NCBI RefSeq assembly: GCF_900111315.1
Contig: NZ_FOGU01000001.1
Location: 496,001-560,000 of the forward strand
DNA: 64,000 bases
Direction: 5' to 3'
Source of the DNA: Tranquillimonas rosea
GTDB taxonomy: Bacteria; Pseudomonadota; Alphaproteobacteria; Rhodobacterales; Rhodobacteraceae
How positions within the stretch are numbered: the stretch's first letter is position 1; every line of letters begins with the position of its first letter. The notes beneath the pieces were generated by a model. It did no database searches. It was not told the DNA's origin and saw only the letters and a list, made by a program, of their open reading frames with translations. Of the stretch, positions 43,738-53,368 are shown one piece after another. A program made the position numbers and the translations under genes.

Positions 43738-44161
43738 ATGCTGTCCATGATCACGGGCGGGGCGATCGGACCGGTCGCCACCGACACCCGGCCCACCCTG
43801 ACTGAGCGCCCACCAGCCGGCGTCGTTCCCGACCGCACGCCTCCCACGACCGCTCCGGTCGATCGCGTCGTCGCGGCGCCGAAGAGCGGACTGCGACCGG
43901 AAAGAGTATCGCCGCTCCTGCCGCCGCCGGACCCCGACCGGCCCACCGGACCGCCACCCGCATTTGACGAGACGCCGCTGCAGCGGTTGCAGGCCCGGCG
44001 CTTCGAGGCGCCTGACGCGGAGACGCGGTCGCGATCACCGGCAACGGAGCGAGAGACCGGTGCGGCGGCGACCGCGCAGGGGGGGCTTTGCTCCTGCGCC
44101 TTACTCGCATCTCACACCGGATGCCGCGGCGGCCGAGGCCCAGCTCGACCGCCGCCGCTGA
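43738..44161 (+). pseudogene. Proline-rich hypothetical protein, frame broken at a seven-G run
   Basis: The frame from ATG 43738 (MLSMITGGAIGPVATDTRPT, then a Pro/Arg-rich middle and QRLQARRFEAPDAE) continues coherently to the G-run at 44079-44085. Past it the same frame gives cysteine-rich nonsense running 120 bases into the opposing preA gene. The next frame gives GFAPAPYSHLTPDAAAAEAQ and a stop at 44161, three bases before the preA stop. With six G the two halves join into ~140 residues. This is a homopolymer error, a true frameshift or a slippage site. No function recognised; AAAGAG precedes the start. Confidence 0.6.
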
Positions 44162-44164
44162 ACG

Positions 44165-45466
44165 TTATTCCGCGGCCTTGGCGGCGGGATTGTTCGGATG
44201 GCTCGTCCAGTTCGCGTATTCGCCGGCAACGACCTTGCCCGTCCGCGGATCGGTCTGGCCCGTCGGCAGCTCTTCCATCGTGATGCAATCCTCGACGGGG
44301 CAAACATTGACGCACAGGTTGCAGGCCACGCATTCCTCGTCGATCACCTCGAAGACGCGGCCCGGCTTCATCGCGATCGCCTGGTGGGACGTGTCCTCGC
44401 AGGCGGCATAGCAGCGACCGCACTTGATGCAGGCATCCTGGTCGATCCGCGCCTTCGTGACGTAGTTGAGGTTGAGGTACTGCCAGTCGGTCACGTTCGG
44501 AATGGCCCGGCCGGTGACCTCGTCGATCGAGGCGTAGCCCTTGGCATCCATCCATTCCGACAGGCCGGCGGCCATTTCCTCGACGATCTTGAACCCATAG
44601 GTCATCGCCGCGGTACAGACCTGCACGGTTCCCGCGCCGAGCGCCAGGAATTCGGCGACGTCGCGCCACGTGCTGACACCGCCGATACCGCTGATCGGCA
44701 GGTGGGCGGTCTCCGGATCGCGAGCGATCTCGGACACCATGTTCAGGGCGATCGGCTTGACCGCGGGGCCGCAATAGCCGCCGTGCGTGCCCTTGCCGTC
44801 GATCGTCGGCTCGGGCGCCATCTGGTCGAGGTCGACAGAGGTGATCGAGTTGATGGTGTTGATCAGCGAAACCGCGTCCGCGCCGCCGGCATGGGCCGCA
44901 CGGGCGGGCTTGCGAATGTCGGCGATGTTCGGCGTCAGCTTCACGATGACCGGCATCCGGGTGTTCTGCTTGCACCAGCGGGTCACCATCTCGATGTATT
45001 CCGGGACCTGCCCGACGGCCGAGCCCATGCCCCGCTCGCTCATGCCGTGGGGGCAGCCGAAGTTCAGCTCGATCCCGTCGGCGCCGGTCTCTTCGACCTT
45101 GGGCAGAATCTCCTTCCAGGCCCATTCTTCGCACGGGACCATGAGCGACACGATCATCGCCCGGTCCGGGTAATCGCGCTTGACCGCCTTGATCTCGCGC
45201 AGGTTCGTCTCGAGCGGGCGGTCGGTGATCAGCTCGATGTTGTTGATGCCCATCACCCGGCGATCGCCGCCATGCAGAACGCCATAGCGCGGCCCGTTCA
45301 CGTTCACGACGTGCGGGTCGAGGCCCAGCGTCTTCCACACGACGCCGCCCCAGCCGGCATCGAAGGCCCGGCGGACGTTGTATTCCTTGTCGGTCGGCGG
45401 CGCCGAGGCGAGCCAGAACGGGTTGGGGCTCTTGATGCCCACGAATTCGGTCGTCAGATCGGCCAT
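44165..45466 (-). CDS. preA: NAD-dependent dihydropyrimidine dehydrogenase, catalytic subunit
   Basis: A 433-residue enzyme: a dihydroorotate dehydrogenase-like FMN barrel (residues 1-~320, with NFGCPHGM in the active-site region) and a C-terminal pair of 4Fe-4S motifs, CIKCGRCYAAC and CVACNLCVNVC. It reduces uracil or thymine to the dihydro form together with PreT, the first step of the reductive pathway. AAGGAGG precedes the ATG. It follows preT with a 132-base gap holding a GC palindrome. Confidence 0.95.
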   Translation of the reverse strand: MADLTTEFVGIKSPNPFWLASAPPTDKEYNVRRAFDAGWGGVVWKTLGLDPHVVNVNGPRYGVLHGGDRRVMGINNIELITDRPLETNLREIKAVKRDYPDRAMIVSLMVPCEEWAWKEILPKVEETGADGIELNFGCPHGMSERGMGSAVGQVPEYIEMVTRWCKQNTRMPVIVKLTPNIADIRKPARAAHAGGADAVSLINTINSITSVDLDQMAPEPTIDGKGTHGGYCGPAVKPIALNMVSEIARDPETAHLPISGIGGVSTWRDVAEFLALGAGTVQVCTAAMTYGFKIVEEMAAGLSEWMDAKGYASIDEVTGRAIPNVTDWQYLNLNYVTKARIDQDACIKCGRCYAACEDTSHQAIAMKPGRVFEVIDEECVACNLCVNVCPVEDCITMEELPTGQTDPRTGKVVAGEYANWTSHPNNPAAKAAE

Positions 45467-45567
45467 TTCGGCCTCCTTTTCCTGTTGCCGTCAGCCGGCC
45501 CGAACGCTGCTTTCCTTACTCAGGGCGGTCATCGGGCGCTGACGTCGGCTGTCTCTGTCGCGGGGCA

Positions 45568-45587
45568 CCGGCCCGGCCCCGGGCCGG
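45568..45587 (-). other. Intercistronic GC palindrome between preT and preA
   Basis: CCGGCCCGG and CCGGGCCGG form a 9-bp inverted repeat around CC. No T-run follows on the minus strand, so it is more likely an mRNA stability or attenuation element than a full terminator. Confidence 0.45.
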
Positions 45588-45598
45588 ACACGGCGCGG

Positions 45599-46933
45599 TC
45601 AGCCCATCAGCTGGGCGTGGATGTCCTCGGCGGCGTCGCGCCCCTCGGCCACGGCAGTGACGGTCAGGTCGTCGCCTCCTGCGGCGCAGTCACCCCCGGC
45701 CCAGACCTTTTCGACTGACGTGCGCCCGGCCCCGGTGACCGTGATCTTGCCGTCGCTCAGCATCATGCCCGCGGGTGCCCCTTCGAGCCGCTGGCCGATG
45801 GCCTTGAACAGCTGGTCGGCGGCCAGGCGGAACGTCTCGCCCGTGGGCTCGAGCCCATTCGGGCCGTCCTTGGTATACTCGAACTCCACCTCACGGACCG
45901 ACCCGTTGCCGTGCACCGCGACGGGCTGGGCATGGGTGATGATGCGCACACCCTTGGAAGCGGCGAGATCCTGTTCGAAAACAGAGGCCGCCATCCGGTC
46001 ACGCCCCCGGCGGTAGACCATCGTCACCTCTTCGGCGCCCAGCAACTTGGACTGCACCGCGGCGTCCACCGCGGTCATCCCGCCGCCGACCACGACGACG
46101 TGACGGCCGATGGGTAGCATCGAGAGATCCGAGGTCTGGCGCAGTTCGGCGATGAAATTCACCGCATCGCGGACCTCTTCCTTGTCCTCTCCGGGTGCGC
46201 GAAGGGCATTCACCCCGGCCAGCCCGATCCCGAGGAACACCGCGTCGTACTGGTCAGTCAGGTCCTCGATCGAAAGGCCTTCGCCGAGGCGCTTGCCCAG
46301 TTCGACCTCGATCCCGCCGATCTGGAGCAGCCAGTCGACCTCGGCCTGGGCGAAGTCGTTGGGGGTCTTGTAGCTCGCGATGCCGAACTCGTTCAGGCCG
46401 CCCGCCTTGGACCGCGAATCGAACAGCACGACATCGTGGCCCTTCATGGCCAGACGGTGCGCGCAGGCCAGGCCGGCCGGCCCGGCCCCCACGACCGCGA
46501 TACGCTTGCCCGTGGGCGCCCCACGCGTGAAGGGATGCACGTTCCGTTCCATGAGCGAGTCGGTGGCGTGGCGCTGCAGGCGCCCGATCTCGACCGGCTT
46601 GCCCTCGGCCGCCTCGCGGACGCAGGCCTGTTCGCAAAGGTTCTCGGTCGGGCAGACCCGCGCGCACATGCCGCCCAAAATGTTCTGCTCGAAGATGGTC
46701 TTGGCGGCCGCCTCGTCCATCCCGGTCGAAATCTGGCGGATGAAGAGCGGGATATCGATTTCCGTCGGACAGGCCGTGACGCACGGCGCGTCATAGCAGA
46801 AATAGCAGCGGTCGGCGGCGACGGCCGCTTCGTGTTCGTCGTAAGCCGGGTGCAGGTCCGAGAAGTTGCTCTCGAGCCTGTCCTCCGGAAGCCGGCCGGA
46901 CACGATGCCCGGCGTCAGTTCGCTTTGCGTCAT
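45599..46933 (-). CDS. preT: NAD-dependent dihydropyrimidine dehydrogenase, FAD/Fe-S subunit
   Basis: A 444-residue electron-transfer subunit resembling the small subunit of glutamate synthase. Two N-terminal 4Fe-4S motifs are present (CYFCYDAPCVTAC and CARVCPTENLCEQAC), then FAD- and NAD-binding motifs (VVGAGPAGLACAH, VVVGGGMTAVDAA) and GGDCAAGGDDL near the C-terminus. It passes electrons between NAD(H) and PreA. The ATG is preceded by AGGGAG. A RutR-like palindrome lies about 49 bases upstream. Confidence 0.95.
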   Translation of the reverse strand: MTQSELTPGIVSGRLPEDRLESNFSDLHPAYDEHEAAVAADRCYFCYDAPCVTACPTEIDIPLFIRQISTGMDEAAAKTIFEQNILGGMCARVCPTENLCEQACVREAAEGKPVEIGRLQRHATDSLMERNVHPFTRGAPTGKRIAVVGAGPAGLACAHRLAMKGHDVVLFDSRSKAGGLNEFGIASYKTPNDFAQAEVDWLLQIGGIEVELGKRLGEGLSIEDLTDQYDAVFLGIGLAGVNALRAPGEDKEEVRDAVNFIAELRQTSDLSMLPIGRHVVVVGGGMTAVDAAVQSKLLGAEEVTMVYRRGRDRMAASVFEQDLAASKGVRIITHAQPVAVHGNGSVREVEFEYTKDGPNGLEPTGETFRLAADQLFKAIGQRLEGAPAGMMLSDGKITVTGAGRTSVEKVWAGGDCAAGGDDLTVTAVAEGRDAAEDIHAQLMG

Positions 46934-46981
46934 GCTACACGCTCCCTGTTGTCTTTTTTCGAGACTGACAGAGCCCGTATT

Positions 46982-46997
46982 TTTATCAACTGGTAAA
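46982..46997. promoter_or_regulatory. Second RutR-like palindrome upstream of preT
   Basis: TTTATCAACTGGTAAA matches the RutR consensus TTGACCA-N2-TGGTCAA at eleven of fourteen defined positions and extends one base further on each side as an inverted repeat (TTTTA...TAAAA). It lies in the preT-accB divergent region, 49 bases before the preT start. Confidence 0.5.
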
Positions 46998-47174
46998 ATT
47001 TCTGCGGTGACGGATCCTCTCGTCGATTGATGCGTTGCGCATCAAAATCAGGCACGATTGACCGGTTGCTTCGCGCTTTTCACCCCGGAGAGGCTGACGT
47101 ATAACGCCCAAGACCTAGGAATCCCCCCACAGAACCGCCCATCCGGGGCGTCACGAGAAGGGCACCACCATTTC

Positions 47175-47663
47175 ATGACCGACGAACCTCACGCCGCCGA
47201 TGTCGCCTTCATCCGGGCGCTTGCCGAACTGCTGCACGAAAACGACCTGACCGAACTGAGGGTCAAGCGCGAGTACGGCGAGGACGACAGCCTCGATGTG
47301 AAGGTCAGTCGTGAAAAGCCTGCGGCCGTCGCCGCGCCTGCACCGGCGCCGGCCCCCGCCGCTCCGGCCCCTGCCGCACAGCCGGCCGCCACCGCGGCCC
47401 CTGCGGCGAACGAAGATCCGGCGAACCTCCCCGGCGCGGTCACCTCGCCCATGGTCGGCACCGCCTACCTGTCGCCGGAACCCGGCACCGCGGCCTTCGT
47501 CAAGGTCGGCGACCCGGTGAGCGAGGGCCAGACCCTGATGATCGTCGAGGCCATGAAGACGATGAACCACATTCCCGCCCCTGCCTCGGGCACGGTCAAG
47601 CGCATCCTGGTCGAAGACGGTGCGCCGGTGGAGTTCGGCGCGCCCCTGATGATCGTCGAGTGA
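47175..47663 (+). CDS. accB: Acetyl-CoA carboxylase biotin carboxyl carrier protein
   Basis: A 162-residue carrier with a helical N-terminus, an Ala/Pro linker (residues ~49-80) and a C-terminal biotinyl domain with the biotin site EAMKTMNHI (Lys128). It carries the carboxyl group for malonyl-CoA synthesis. The start at MTDEPH gives the normal length; the frame is open upstream but without family similarity. accC follows after seven bases. Confidence 0.95.
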   Translation: MTDEPHAADVAFIRALAELLHENDLTELRVKREYGEDDSLDVKVSREKPAAVAAPAPAPAPAAPAPAAQPAATAAPAANEDPANLPGAVTSPMVGTAYLSPEPGTAAFVKVGDPVSEGQTLMIVEAMKTMNHIPAPASGTVKRILVEDGAPVEFGAPLMIVE

Positions 47664-47670
47664 GGGCGCC

Positions 47671-49017
47671 ATGTTCGACAAGATCCTGATCGCCAATCGC
47701 GGCGAGATCGCCCTTCGTGTGGTCCGCGCCTGCCGCGAGATGGGCATCTCGAGCGTCGCGGTCCATTCGACGGCCGATGCCGACGCGATGCATGTCCGCA
47801 TGGCCGACGAAAGCGTCTGCATCGGGCCTCCCTCCTCTTCGGAAAGCTACCTGTCGATGCCCGCCCTGATCTCGGCCTGCGAGATCACCGGCGCGCAGGC
47901 GATCCATCCCGGCTACGGCTTCCTCAGCGAGAACGCGAGCTTCGTGCAGATCGTCGAGGACCACGAACTGACCTTCATCGGCCCCTCGGCGGAGCATATC
48001 CGCATCATGGGTGACAAGATCACCGCGAAGGAGACGATGAAGAAGCTGGGTGTGCCGTGCGTGCCCGGCTCCGAGGGGGGCGTCGTCGATTTCGAGACCG
48101 CGCGCGGCATCGCCGCAGACGTCGGTTATCCGGTCATCGTCAAGGCCACCGCCGGCGGGGGTGGCCGCGGCATGAAGCTGGCCCGGACCGCCGGCGACCT
48201 TGAAAGCGCGTTCCGCACCGCCCGCGCCGAGGCGAAGGCCGCCTTCGGCAACGACGAGGTCTATATCGAGAAGTATCTCGGCACCCCGCGCCATATCGAG
48301 GTGCAGGTGTTCGGCGACGGCAAGGGCAACGCCGTCCACCTGGGCGAGCGGGATTGTTCGCTGCAGCGGCGCCACCAGAAGGTGCTGGAAGAGGCGCCAG
48401 GCCCGGCCATCGACGCCGAGACGCGGGCGCGCATCGGCAAGACCTGCGCCGACGCCGTGGCCGCCATCGGCTATGCCGGGGCCGGCACGATCGAGTTCCT
48501 GTACGAGAACGGCGAATTCTACTTCATCGAGATGAACACCCGACTGCAGGTCGAACACCCGGTGACCGAGGCGGTCTACGGCGTCGACCTCGTGCGCGAG
48601 CAGATCCGCGTCGCCGCCGGCGAGCCGATGTCGTTCGTGCAGGAGGATCTCACGCCGCTCGGACACGCGATCGAGGTGCGCCTGAACGCCGAGAAGCTGC
48701 CGAACTTCCAGCCCTCTCCGGGTCGCATCACGCAGTACCACGCGCCTGGCGGTCTCGGCGTGCGGATGGACAGCGCGATCTACGACGGCTACCGAATCCC
48801 GCCCTATTACGACAGCTTGATCGGCAAGCTCATTGTCTATGGCGGCGACCGGCAGGAGGCGCTGGCGCGGCTTCACCGCGCCCTGGGCGAGCTGATCATC
48901 GACGGCGTCGAAACCACGGTGCCGCTGTTCCACGCCCTGCTGGAAGAGCCGGACATCCTGACGGGCAACTACAACATCCATTGGCTGGAGCACTGGCTGG
49001 AGCGCAACCTCGGCTAG
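47671..49017 (+). CDS. accC: Acetyl-CoA carboxylase biotin carboxylase subunit
   Basis: A 448-residue ATP-grasp enzyme that carboxylates the biotin on AccB. It starts [20 protein letters not shown] as is standard, has the glycine-rich ATP loop [11 protein letters not shown] and the active-site segment [16 protein letters not shown]. The length matches E. coli AccC (449). It is co-transcribed with accB and, after twelve bases, aat. Confidence 0.97.
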   Translation: MFDKILIANRGEIALRVVRACREMGISSVAVHSTADADAMHVRMADESVCIGPPSSSESYLSMPALISACEITGAQAIHPGYGFLSENASFVQIVEDHELTFIGPSAEHIRIMGDKITAKETMKKLGVPCVPGSEGGVVDFETARGIAADVGYPVIVKATAGGGGRGMKLARTAGDLESAFRTARAEAKAAFGNDEVYIEKYLGTPRHIEVQVFGDGKGNAVHLGERDCSLQRRHQKVLEEAPGPAIDAETRARIGKTCADAVAAIGYAGAGTIEFLYENGEFYFIEMNTRLQVEHPVTEAVYGVDLVREQIRVAAGEPMSFVQEDLTPLGHAIEVRLNAEKLPNFQPSPGRITQYHAPGGLGVRMDSAIYDGYRIPPYYDSLIGKLIVYGGDRQEALARLHRALGELIIDGVETTVPLFHALLEEPDILTGNYNIHWLEHWLERNLG

Positions 49018-49029
49018 GGCGCAGATGCG

Positions 49030-49680
49030 GTGACCGAACGTTCGGACCTCACGCCGGAACTCGTGCTGCAGGCCTATGCGGCCGGCATCTTTCCTATGGC
49101 CGAGGCACGGGACGACCCCGAGATTTTCTGGGTGGACCCGCACCGGCGCGGCGTGTTGCCGCTCGACGGGTTCCACCTGTCCCGCTCTTTGCGCCGGCGC
49201 ATCCGGCGCATGAGCTATGTCGCAACGGCCGACCGGGACTTTGCCGGCGTCGTCTCGGGCTGCGCGGATCGCGACGAGACCTGGATCAACGACACGATCT
49301 TCGACATCTACGCCGCCCTGAACGCCCGCGGCCACGCCCATTCGGTCGAGTTGTGGGAGGGGCAGCATCTGATCGGCGGCGTTTATGGCGTGGCCATCGG
49401 AGCGGCGTTCTTCGGCGAATCCATGTTCTCGCGCCGCACCGACGCCTCGAAGATCGCACTGGCCTTCCTGGTACACCGGTTGCGCGCGGGGGGCTTTCAG
49501 CTGTTCGACACGCAGTTCATCACGCCCCACCTCGAGACGCTGGGCGCCATCGAGATCCCGCGCGAGACCTACCGCGCGCAGCTTGCCTCAGCGCTGACCG
49601 GCAGGGCGGACTTCCAGACACTTGGGCCCGGCCTGCCGACGGCCGATCAGGTGTTGCAGCGCAGTACCCAGACGTCGTAG
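49030..49680 (+). CDS. aat: Leucyl/phenylalanyl-tRNA-protein transferase
   Basis: A 216-residue enzyme of the N-end rule that adds Leu or Phe to proteins with N-terminal Lys or Arg, marking them for ClpS/ClpAP. Family motifs are FPMAEARDDPEIFWVDP and GGVYGVAIGAAFFGESMFS. It uses a GTG start. Its 3' end overlaps the convergent DUF2155 gene by 34 bases. Confidence 0.95.
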   Translation: MTERSDLTPELVLQAYAAGIFPMAEARDDPEIFWVDPHRRGVLPLDGFHLSRSLRRRIRRMSYVATADRDFAGVVSGCADRDETWINDTIFDIYAALNARGHAHSVELWEGQHLIGGVYGVAIGAAFFGESMFSRRTDASKIALAFLVHRLRAGGFQLFDTQFITPHLETLGAIEIPRETYRAQLASALTGRADFQTLGPGLPTADQVLQRSTQTS

Positions 49681-50027
49681 CGCGAATGCTCCAGCGCGTT
49701 CAGCGCGGGGCTCGAAGCGACCATCCACCCTTTGAACGCCGGTTCCTCGACGCCCGCGTCGCGGATCACGAGATAGGCATAGGCATTGCCTGCCGGGTTG
49801 TCGGCCGGATAGCGGCACTCGCCCAAAGTGATCTGCACGCTACCGAACGAACGCGTCTCGCCGGTGCCGAGCTGGATGTCCTGCGCCTCGCCCGACAGCT
49901 TGTCGAGACCGCGCAGCGTGGCGCCCTGGGCCGCGCGCACGTTCTCCTGCGTGGTGTTCTCGTCGACGAACTGCGCGGGGGCAGGCCCTGCGGCGAACGC
50001 CAGCGCAAGAAGCAGGGGCCGCATCAT
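49647..50027 (-). CDS. DUF2155 domain-containing secreted protein
   Basis: A 126-residue protein with a signal peptide (ends GPAPAQ) and the DUF2155 core LGECRYPADNPAGNAYAYL and FKGWMVASSPALNALEH, ending VWVLRC. The family is common in Alphaproteobacteria and its function is unknown; two conserved Cys (in GECRY and VLRC) probably form a disulfide. It overlaps the mlaD gene by four bases, so both are co-translated. Confidence 0.9.
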   Translation of the reverse strand: MMRPLLLALAFAAGPAPAQFVDENTTQENVRAAQGATLRGLDKLSGEAQDIQLGTGETRSFGSVQITLGECRYPADNPAGNAYAYLVIRDAGVEEPAFKGWMVASSPALNALEHSRYDVWVLRCNT

Positions 50028-50479
50028 TCATCACCTCCACCGCCGACATAGCGCAACAGAAGATTCAACAGGCTGACCGAGCTCTGCGTGTCCTCGATCT
50101 CGGCGCCCGGTTCGATGTTGAACGGCGATCCGCCGGGCAACAGTTCGAGGTAATTGCCGCCGAGCAGCCCCTCGGAGGCGACGATGACCGCCGTATCCTC
50201 GGGCAGTGCCAGCGCGTCGTCGACGGTAAAGGTGGCGTCGGCGCGGAACGTCTGGGGGTTCAGCTCCAGATCCGTCACTGTGCCGACCTTCACGCCGCCG
50301 AGGCGCACGTCGGTGCCGACGGAGATGCCCTCGACCGAGCGGAAGCTGGCGGTCAGGTCGTAGGTCGGCGCGCGGGCCCCGATGTCAAAGCCGGTGGCCT
50401 GCCCGCCATAAAACAGGAACCCCGCCGCGGCGAGCAGGACAACCGCCCCGACCGCCGCCTCGGCCTTCGACTCGGACAT
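50024..50479 (-). CDS. mlaD: MlaD family protein
   Basis: A 151-residue protein with one N-terminal helix (residues 8-26) and an MCE domain (YDLTASFRSVEGISVGTDVR, then GVKVGTVTDLEL and EGLLGGNYLELLPGG), the periplasmic hexamer subunit of the phospholipid transport system Mla. It is separate from mlaE/mlaF, which are not in the window. It lies between the DUF2155 gene and the complex I subunit gene. Confidence 0.92.
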   Translation of the reverse strand: MSESKAEAAVGAVVLLAAAGFLFYGGQATGFDIGARAPTYDLTASFRSVEGISVGTDVRLGGVKVGTVTDLELNPQTFRADATFTVDDALALPEDTAVIVASEGLLGGNYLELLPGGSPFNIEPGAEIEDTQSSVSLLNLLLRYVGGGGDE

Positions 50480-50484
50480 GATCG

Positions 50485-50868
50485 TTACTCCGGCTTCCAG
50501 GCCTCGTAGTCGCTACGTGCCTTCGGCTCGGGCCGGCGGATCGATCCCGGCGGCGCATAGGCCAGATCGGTGCCGGTCATGTTGGCGATATGCGGCTTTT
50601 CCCATTTCTTGTGGGTCAGCGGCCGTTCGGTCGGCGGCTCGTCCCAGGTGTGGTGCAGCCAGCCATGCCAGTCAGGCCCCACCCGGCTTGCCTCGGCTTC
50701 GCCGTTATATATGACCCAGCGCTTCTTGCCGTCCTTCGAGCGGTAGAAGATGTTGCCGGCATCGTCCTCGCCGACCTTCACGCCGTTGCGCAACGTGAAG
50801 AGCTGCGTGCCCAGCGTCTGGCCGTCCCACCAGATGACGGCGCGCTTGATGGTATCGAAAATGCCCAT
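50485..50868 (-). CDS. NADH:ubiquinone oxidoreductase subunit NDUFA12 homologue
   Basis: A 127-residue accessory subunit of respiratory complex I, present in Alphaproteobacteria and mitochondria. Features are the N-terminal [32 protein letters not shown] and the C-terminal tail. The start at MGIFDT has GGAGGA seven bases upstream. It is immediately upstream of mlaD on the same strand. Confidence 0.93.
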   Translation of the reverse strand: MGIFDTIKRAVIWWDGQTLGTQLFTLRNGVKVGEDDAGNIFYRSKDGKKRWVIYNGEAEASRVGPDWHGWLHHTWDEPPTERPLTHKKWEKPHIANMTGTDLAYAPPGSIRRPEPKARSDYEAWKPE

Positions 50869-50974
50869 CGGGTCCTCCGGGATCAGGGATACGGCAGATA
50901 TGGCCGAGGAAGCGACGAAGGTCCAGAGCCGCCGTCGCGTTGCCGCTGGCCTATCGCGACAGGCCCGGTGCGGC

Positions 50975-51011
50975 AACGAAAATGCGGCGCCGGGACACCC
51001 GACGCCGCATT
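50975..51011 (-). terminator. Terminator after clpX
   Basis: On the minus strand TGCGGCG pairs with CGCCGCA with an inner CGGG/CCCG stem, and TTTTCGTT follows. It ends the clpP-clpX transcript. Confidence 0.85.
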
Positions 51012-51040
51012 CGGAAACTTCGGTTCACGCACGGCGCGGT

Positions 51041-52300
51041 TTACCCGGCCGTCGCGGATTCCTTCTTCTGCTCGGCATAGATCATCAGCGGCGCAGCTTC
51101 CGACGTCACGGCCTCTTCGTTGACCACGACCTCGTCGACACCTTCCATGCCCGGCAGATCGAACATCGTGTCGAGCAGGATGTCCTCTAGGATCGACCGC
51201 AGGCCACGGGCGCCGGTCTTGCGGGCGATCGCCCGCTTGGCGATGGCCATCAGCGCATCTTCAGTAAAGGTCAGCTCGGCATCCTCCAACTCGAAGAGGC
51301 GCTGGTACTGCTTGACCAATGCGTTCTTCGGCTGGGTGAGGATCGTCACCAGTGCGTCTTCGTCCAGGTCCTCCAGCGTCGCGATGACGGGCAGACGGCC
51401 GACGAATTCGGGGATCAGGCCGAACTTCAGCAGATCCTCGGGCTCGAGGTCGGTGAGGGTCTCGCCGATGCCGCGCAGGCTTTCGTCCTTCACGTCGGCG
51501 CCAAAGCCGATCGCGCTGCCCTTCCCGCGCTGCGAGATGATCCGGTCGAGCCCCGCGAAGGCACCGCCGCAGATGAACAGGATGTTCGTCGTGTCCACCT
51601 GCAGGAATTCCTGCTGCGGATGCTTGCGCCCGCCCTGGGGCGGTACCGACGCGACGGTGCCCTCCATGATCTTCAGAAGCGCCTGCTGCACGCCCTCGCC
51701 CGACACGTCACGGGTTATGGACGGGTTGTCGGACTTGCGCGTGATCTTGTCGACCTCGTCGATGTAGACGATGCCGCGCTGCGCGCGCTCGACGTTGTAT
51801 TCGGACGCCTGGAGTAGCTTGAGGATGATGTTCTCGACATCCTCGCCGACATACCCAGCCTCGGTCAGCGTGGTCGCGTCCGCCATGGTGAAGGGCACGT
51901 CGAGGATTCGGGCCAGTGTCTGCGCCAGAAGCGTCTTGCCGCAGCCTGTCGGGCCGATCAGCAGGATGTTCGACTTGTTCAGCTCGATATCCGTCTTGCC
52001 GGCGTGATTCAGGCGTTTGTAGTGGTTGTGAACCGCGACGGAGAGCACGCGTTTCGCATGCGACTGACCGATGACGTAGTCATCGAGGATCTCGCAGATC
52101 TCTTTCGGGCTCGGCACACCTTCCGACGACTTCAGGCCCGACGCCTTCGTCTCTTCGCGGATGATGTCCATGCAGAGTTCGACGCATTCATCGCAGATGA
52201 ACACGGTCGGCCCGGCGATGAGCTTTCGGACCTCGTGCTGGCTCTTGCCGCAGAAGGAGCAATATAGCGTGTTCTTACTGTCGCCGGAAGTATTCGCCAT
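51041..52300 (-). CDS. clpX: ATP-dependent Clp protease ATP-binding subunit ClpX
   Basis: A 419-residue AAA+ unfoldase that feeds substrates to ClpP. It has the N-terminal zinc domain (Cys14, Cys17, Cys36, Cys39), Walker A GPTGCGKT, Walker [11 protein letters not shown] and an [13 protein letters not shown] pore-loop region. It lies 125 bases after clpP on the same strand. In Alphaproteobacteria ClpXP also drives cell-cycle proteolysis. Confidence 0.97.
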   Translation of the reverse strand: MANTSGDSKNTLYCSFCGKSQHEVRKLIAGPTVFICDECVELCMDIIREETKASGLKSSEGVPSPKEICEILDDYVIGQSHAKRVLSVAVHNHYKRLNHAGKTDIELNKSNILLIGPTGCGKTLLAQTLARILDVPFTMADATTLTEAGYVGEDVENIILKLLQASEYNVERAQRGIVYIDEVDKITRKSDNPSITRDVSGEGVQQALLKIMEGTVASVPPQGGRKHPQQEFLQVDTTNILFICGGAFAGLDRIISQRGKGSAIGFGADVKDESLRGIGETLTDLEPEDLLKFGLIPEFVGRLPVIATLEDLDEDALVTILTQPKNALVKQYQRLFELEDAELTFTEDALMAIAKRAIARKTGARGLRSILEDILLDTMFDLPGMEGVDEVVVNEEAVTSEAAPLMIYAEQKKESATAG

Positions 52301-52425
52301 GTCTTACCTCTCGGGCATTTCGCCCTTTCGTGTGGGCCCCCGCGGGGTGGCCGGTCTGCCCTCCGACCAAGCCTAGGGCAGACCATTTTCTGGCACAACG
52401 CGAAAAACGCGATCCCGGGTCCGGG

Positions 52426-53055
52426 TCAGGATTCCCCCTCGGGCGCGTCGCGGTTCTCGACGATGTCGTCGATGATGCCCCAATCCTTCGCCTCTTCGGG
52501 CGACATGAACTTGTCACGCTCGAGCGCGTCCTCGACGGTCTTCAGCTTTTGCCCGGTGTGCTTGACGTAGATTTGATTGAGCCGGTCCTTCAGCTTCTGC
52601 GTCTCCTGGGCGTGGATCATGATGTCCGTGGCCTGCCCCTGATAGCCGCCCGAGGGCTGGTGGACCATCACCCGGCTGTTGGGCAGCGAAAAGCGCATGC
52701 CCGGCGCACCCGCCGCCAGCAGGAGCGATCCCATCGAGGCCGCCTGCCCCACGACCAGCGTGGAGACGGCCGGCTTGATGTACTGCATCGTGTCGTAGAT
52801 CGACAGTCCCGAGGTGACGACGCCACCTGGGCTGTTGATGTACATTGAGATCTCTTTCGAGGGATTTTCCGCCTCGAGGTGCAGCAGCTGCGCGACGATC
52901 AGGCTCGACATGCCGTCGTGGACCGGACCGGAGAGAAAGATGATACGCTCTTTCAGCAGCCGCGAGAAGATGTCGTAGGCGCGTTCGCCCCGGCCGGTCT
53001 GTTCCACCACCATGGGGACGAGGTTGTTCATGTACGTGTCGATCGGATCGGTCAT
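52426..53055 (-). CDS. clpP: ATP-dependent Clp protease proteolytic subunit
   Basis: A 209-residue serine protease with the catalytic triad Ser107 (GQAASMGS), His132 (MVHQPSGG) and Asp181. A short propeptide precedes the conserved start [15 protein letters not shown]. It is upstream of clpX and forms the tetradecameric chamber. The promoter must lie in the 313-base gene-free stretch upstream. Confidence 0.97.
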   Translation of the reverse strand: MTDPIDTYMNNLVPMVVEQTGRGERAYDIFSRLLKERIIFLSGPVHDGMSSLIVAQLLHLEAENPSKEISMYINSPGGVVTSGLSIYDTMQYIKPAVSTLVVGQAASMGSLLLAAGAPGMRFSLPNSRVMVHQPSGGYQGQATDIMIHAQETQKLKDRLNQIYVKHTGQKLKTVEDALERDKFMSPEEAKDWGIIDDIVENRDAPEGES

Positions 53056-53368
53056 TCCGCCTGCCTCGCGCTGTCTGGAAACCTAGCCTCAATTTGCCAA
53101 CAGAGTCTTAGTGACGCGTCAGAGGGGCCGCAAGTAGACAGCCGGAAACTCTGGGCCTTGAAAGACACGCGCCGCGCGTTAACGCGTCCGCGATGGCGCG
53201 ACCATCGGGCGCAAGCCGGCGCCCCCTGGCCCGCTTTCCTGTGCACCACCGCGCCCCGGACAACTTACCGAACGGAAAGTTAACGCAAGGTTAAGGAAAA
53301 ACAGCCGGTTCGGACCGTTCCCCGTTCCGCTCGGGCCCCGGGCCTGTGGACAACCATGTGGTCGGCTC
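53056..53368. other. Gene-free stretch between clpP and glpK
   Basis: It should hold the clpP promoter (minus strand) and the end of the glpK message. I see two GTTAACGC boxes (53178-53185 and 53279-53286). Near 53297-53317 there is a weak 4-bp hairpin followed on the minus strand by TTTTT, perhaps a poor terminator for glpK. No coding potential or RNA gene is evident. Confidence 0.4.

Noticed and set aside
44079-44283. Extension of the proline-rich frame past the G-run to 44283
   Set aside because: It becomes cysteine- and arginine-rich nonsense and runs 120 bases into preA; the other frame ends sensibly at 44161.
47596-49530. A 644-residue open frame antisense to accC and aat
   Set aside because: Only the plus strand shows family motifs; this frame is a codon-bias shadow.
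53157-53163. CTTGAAA resembling a heat-shock sigma -35 near clpP
   Set aside because: It is on the plus strand while clpP is on the minus strand, and no matching -10 element follows.
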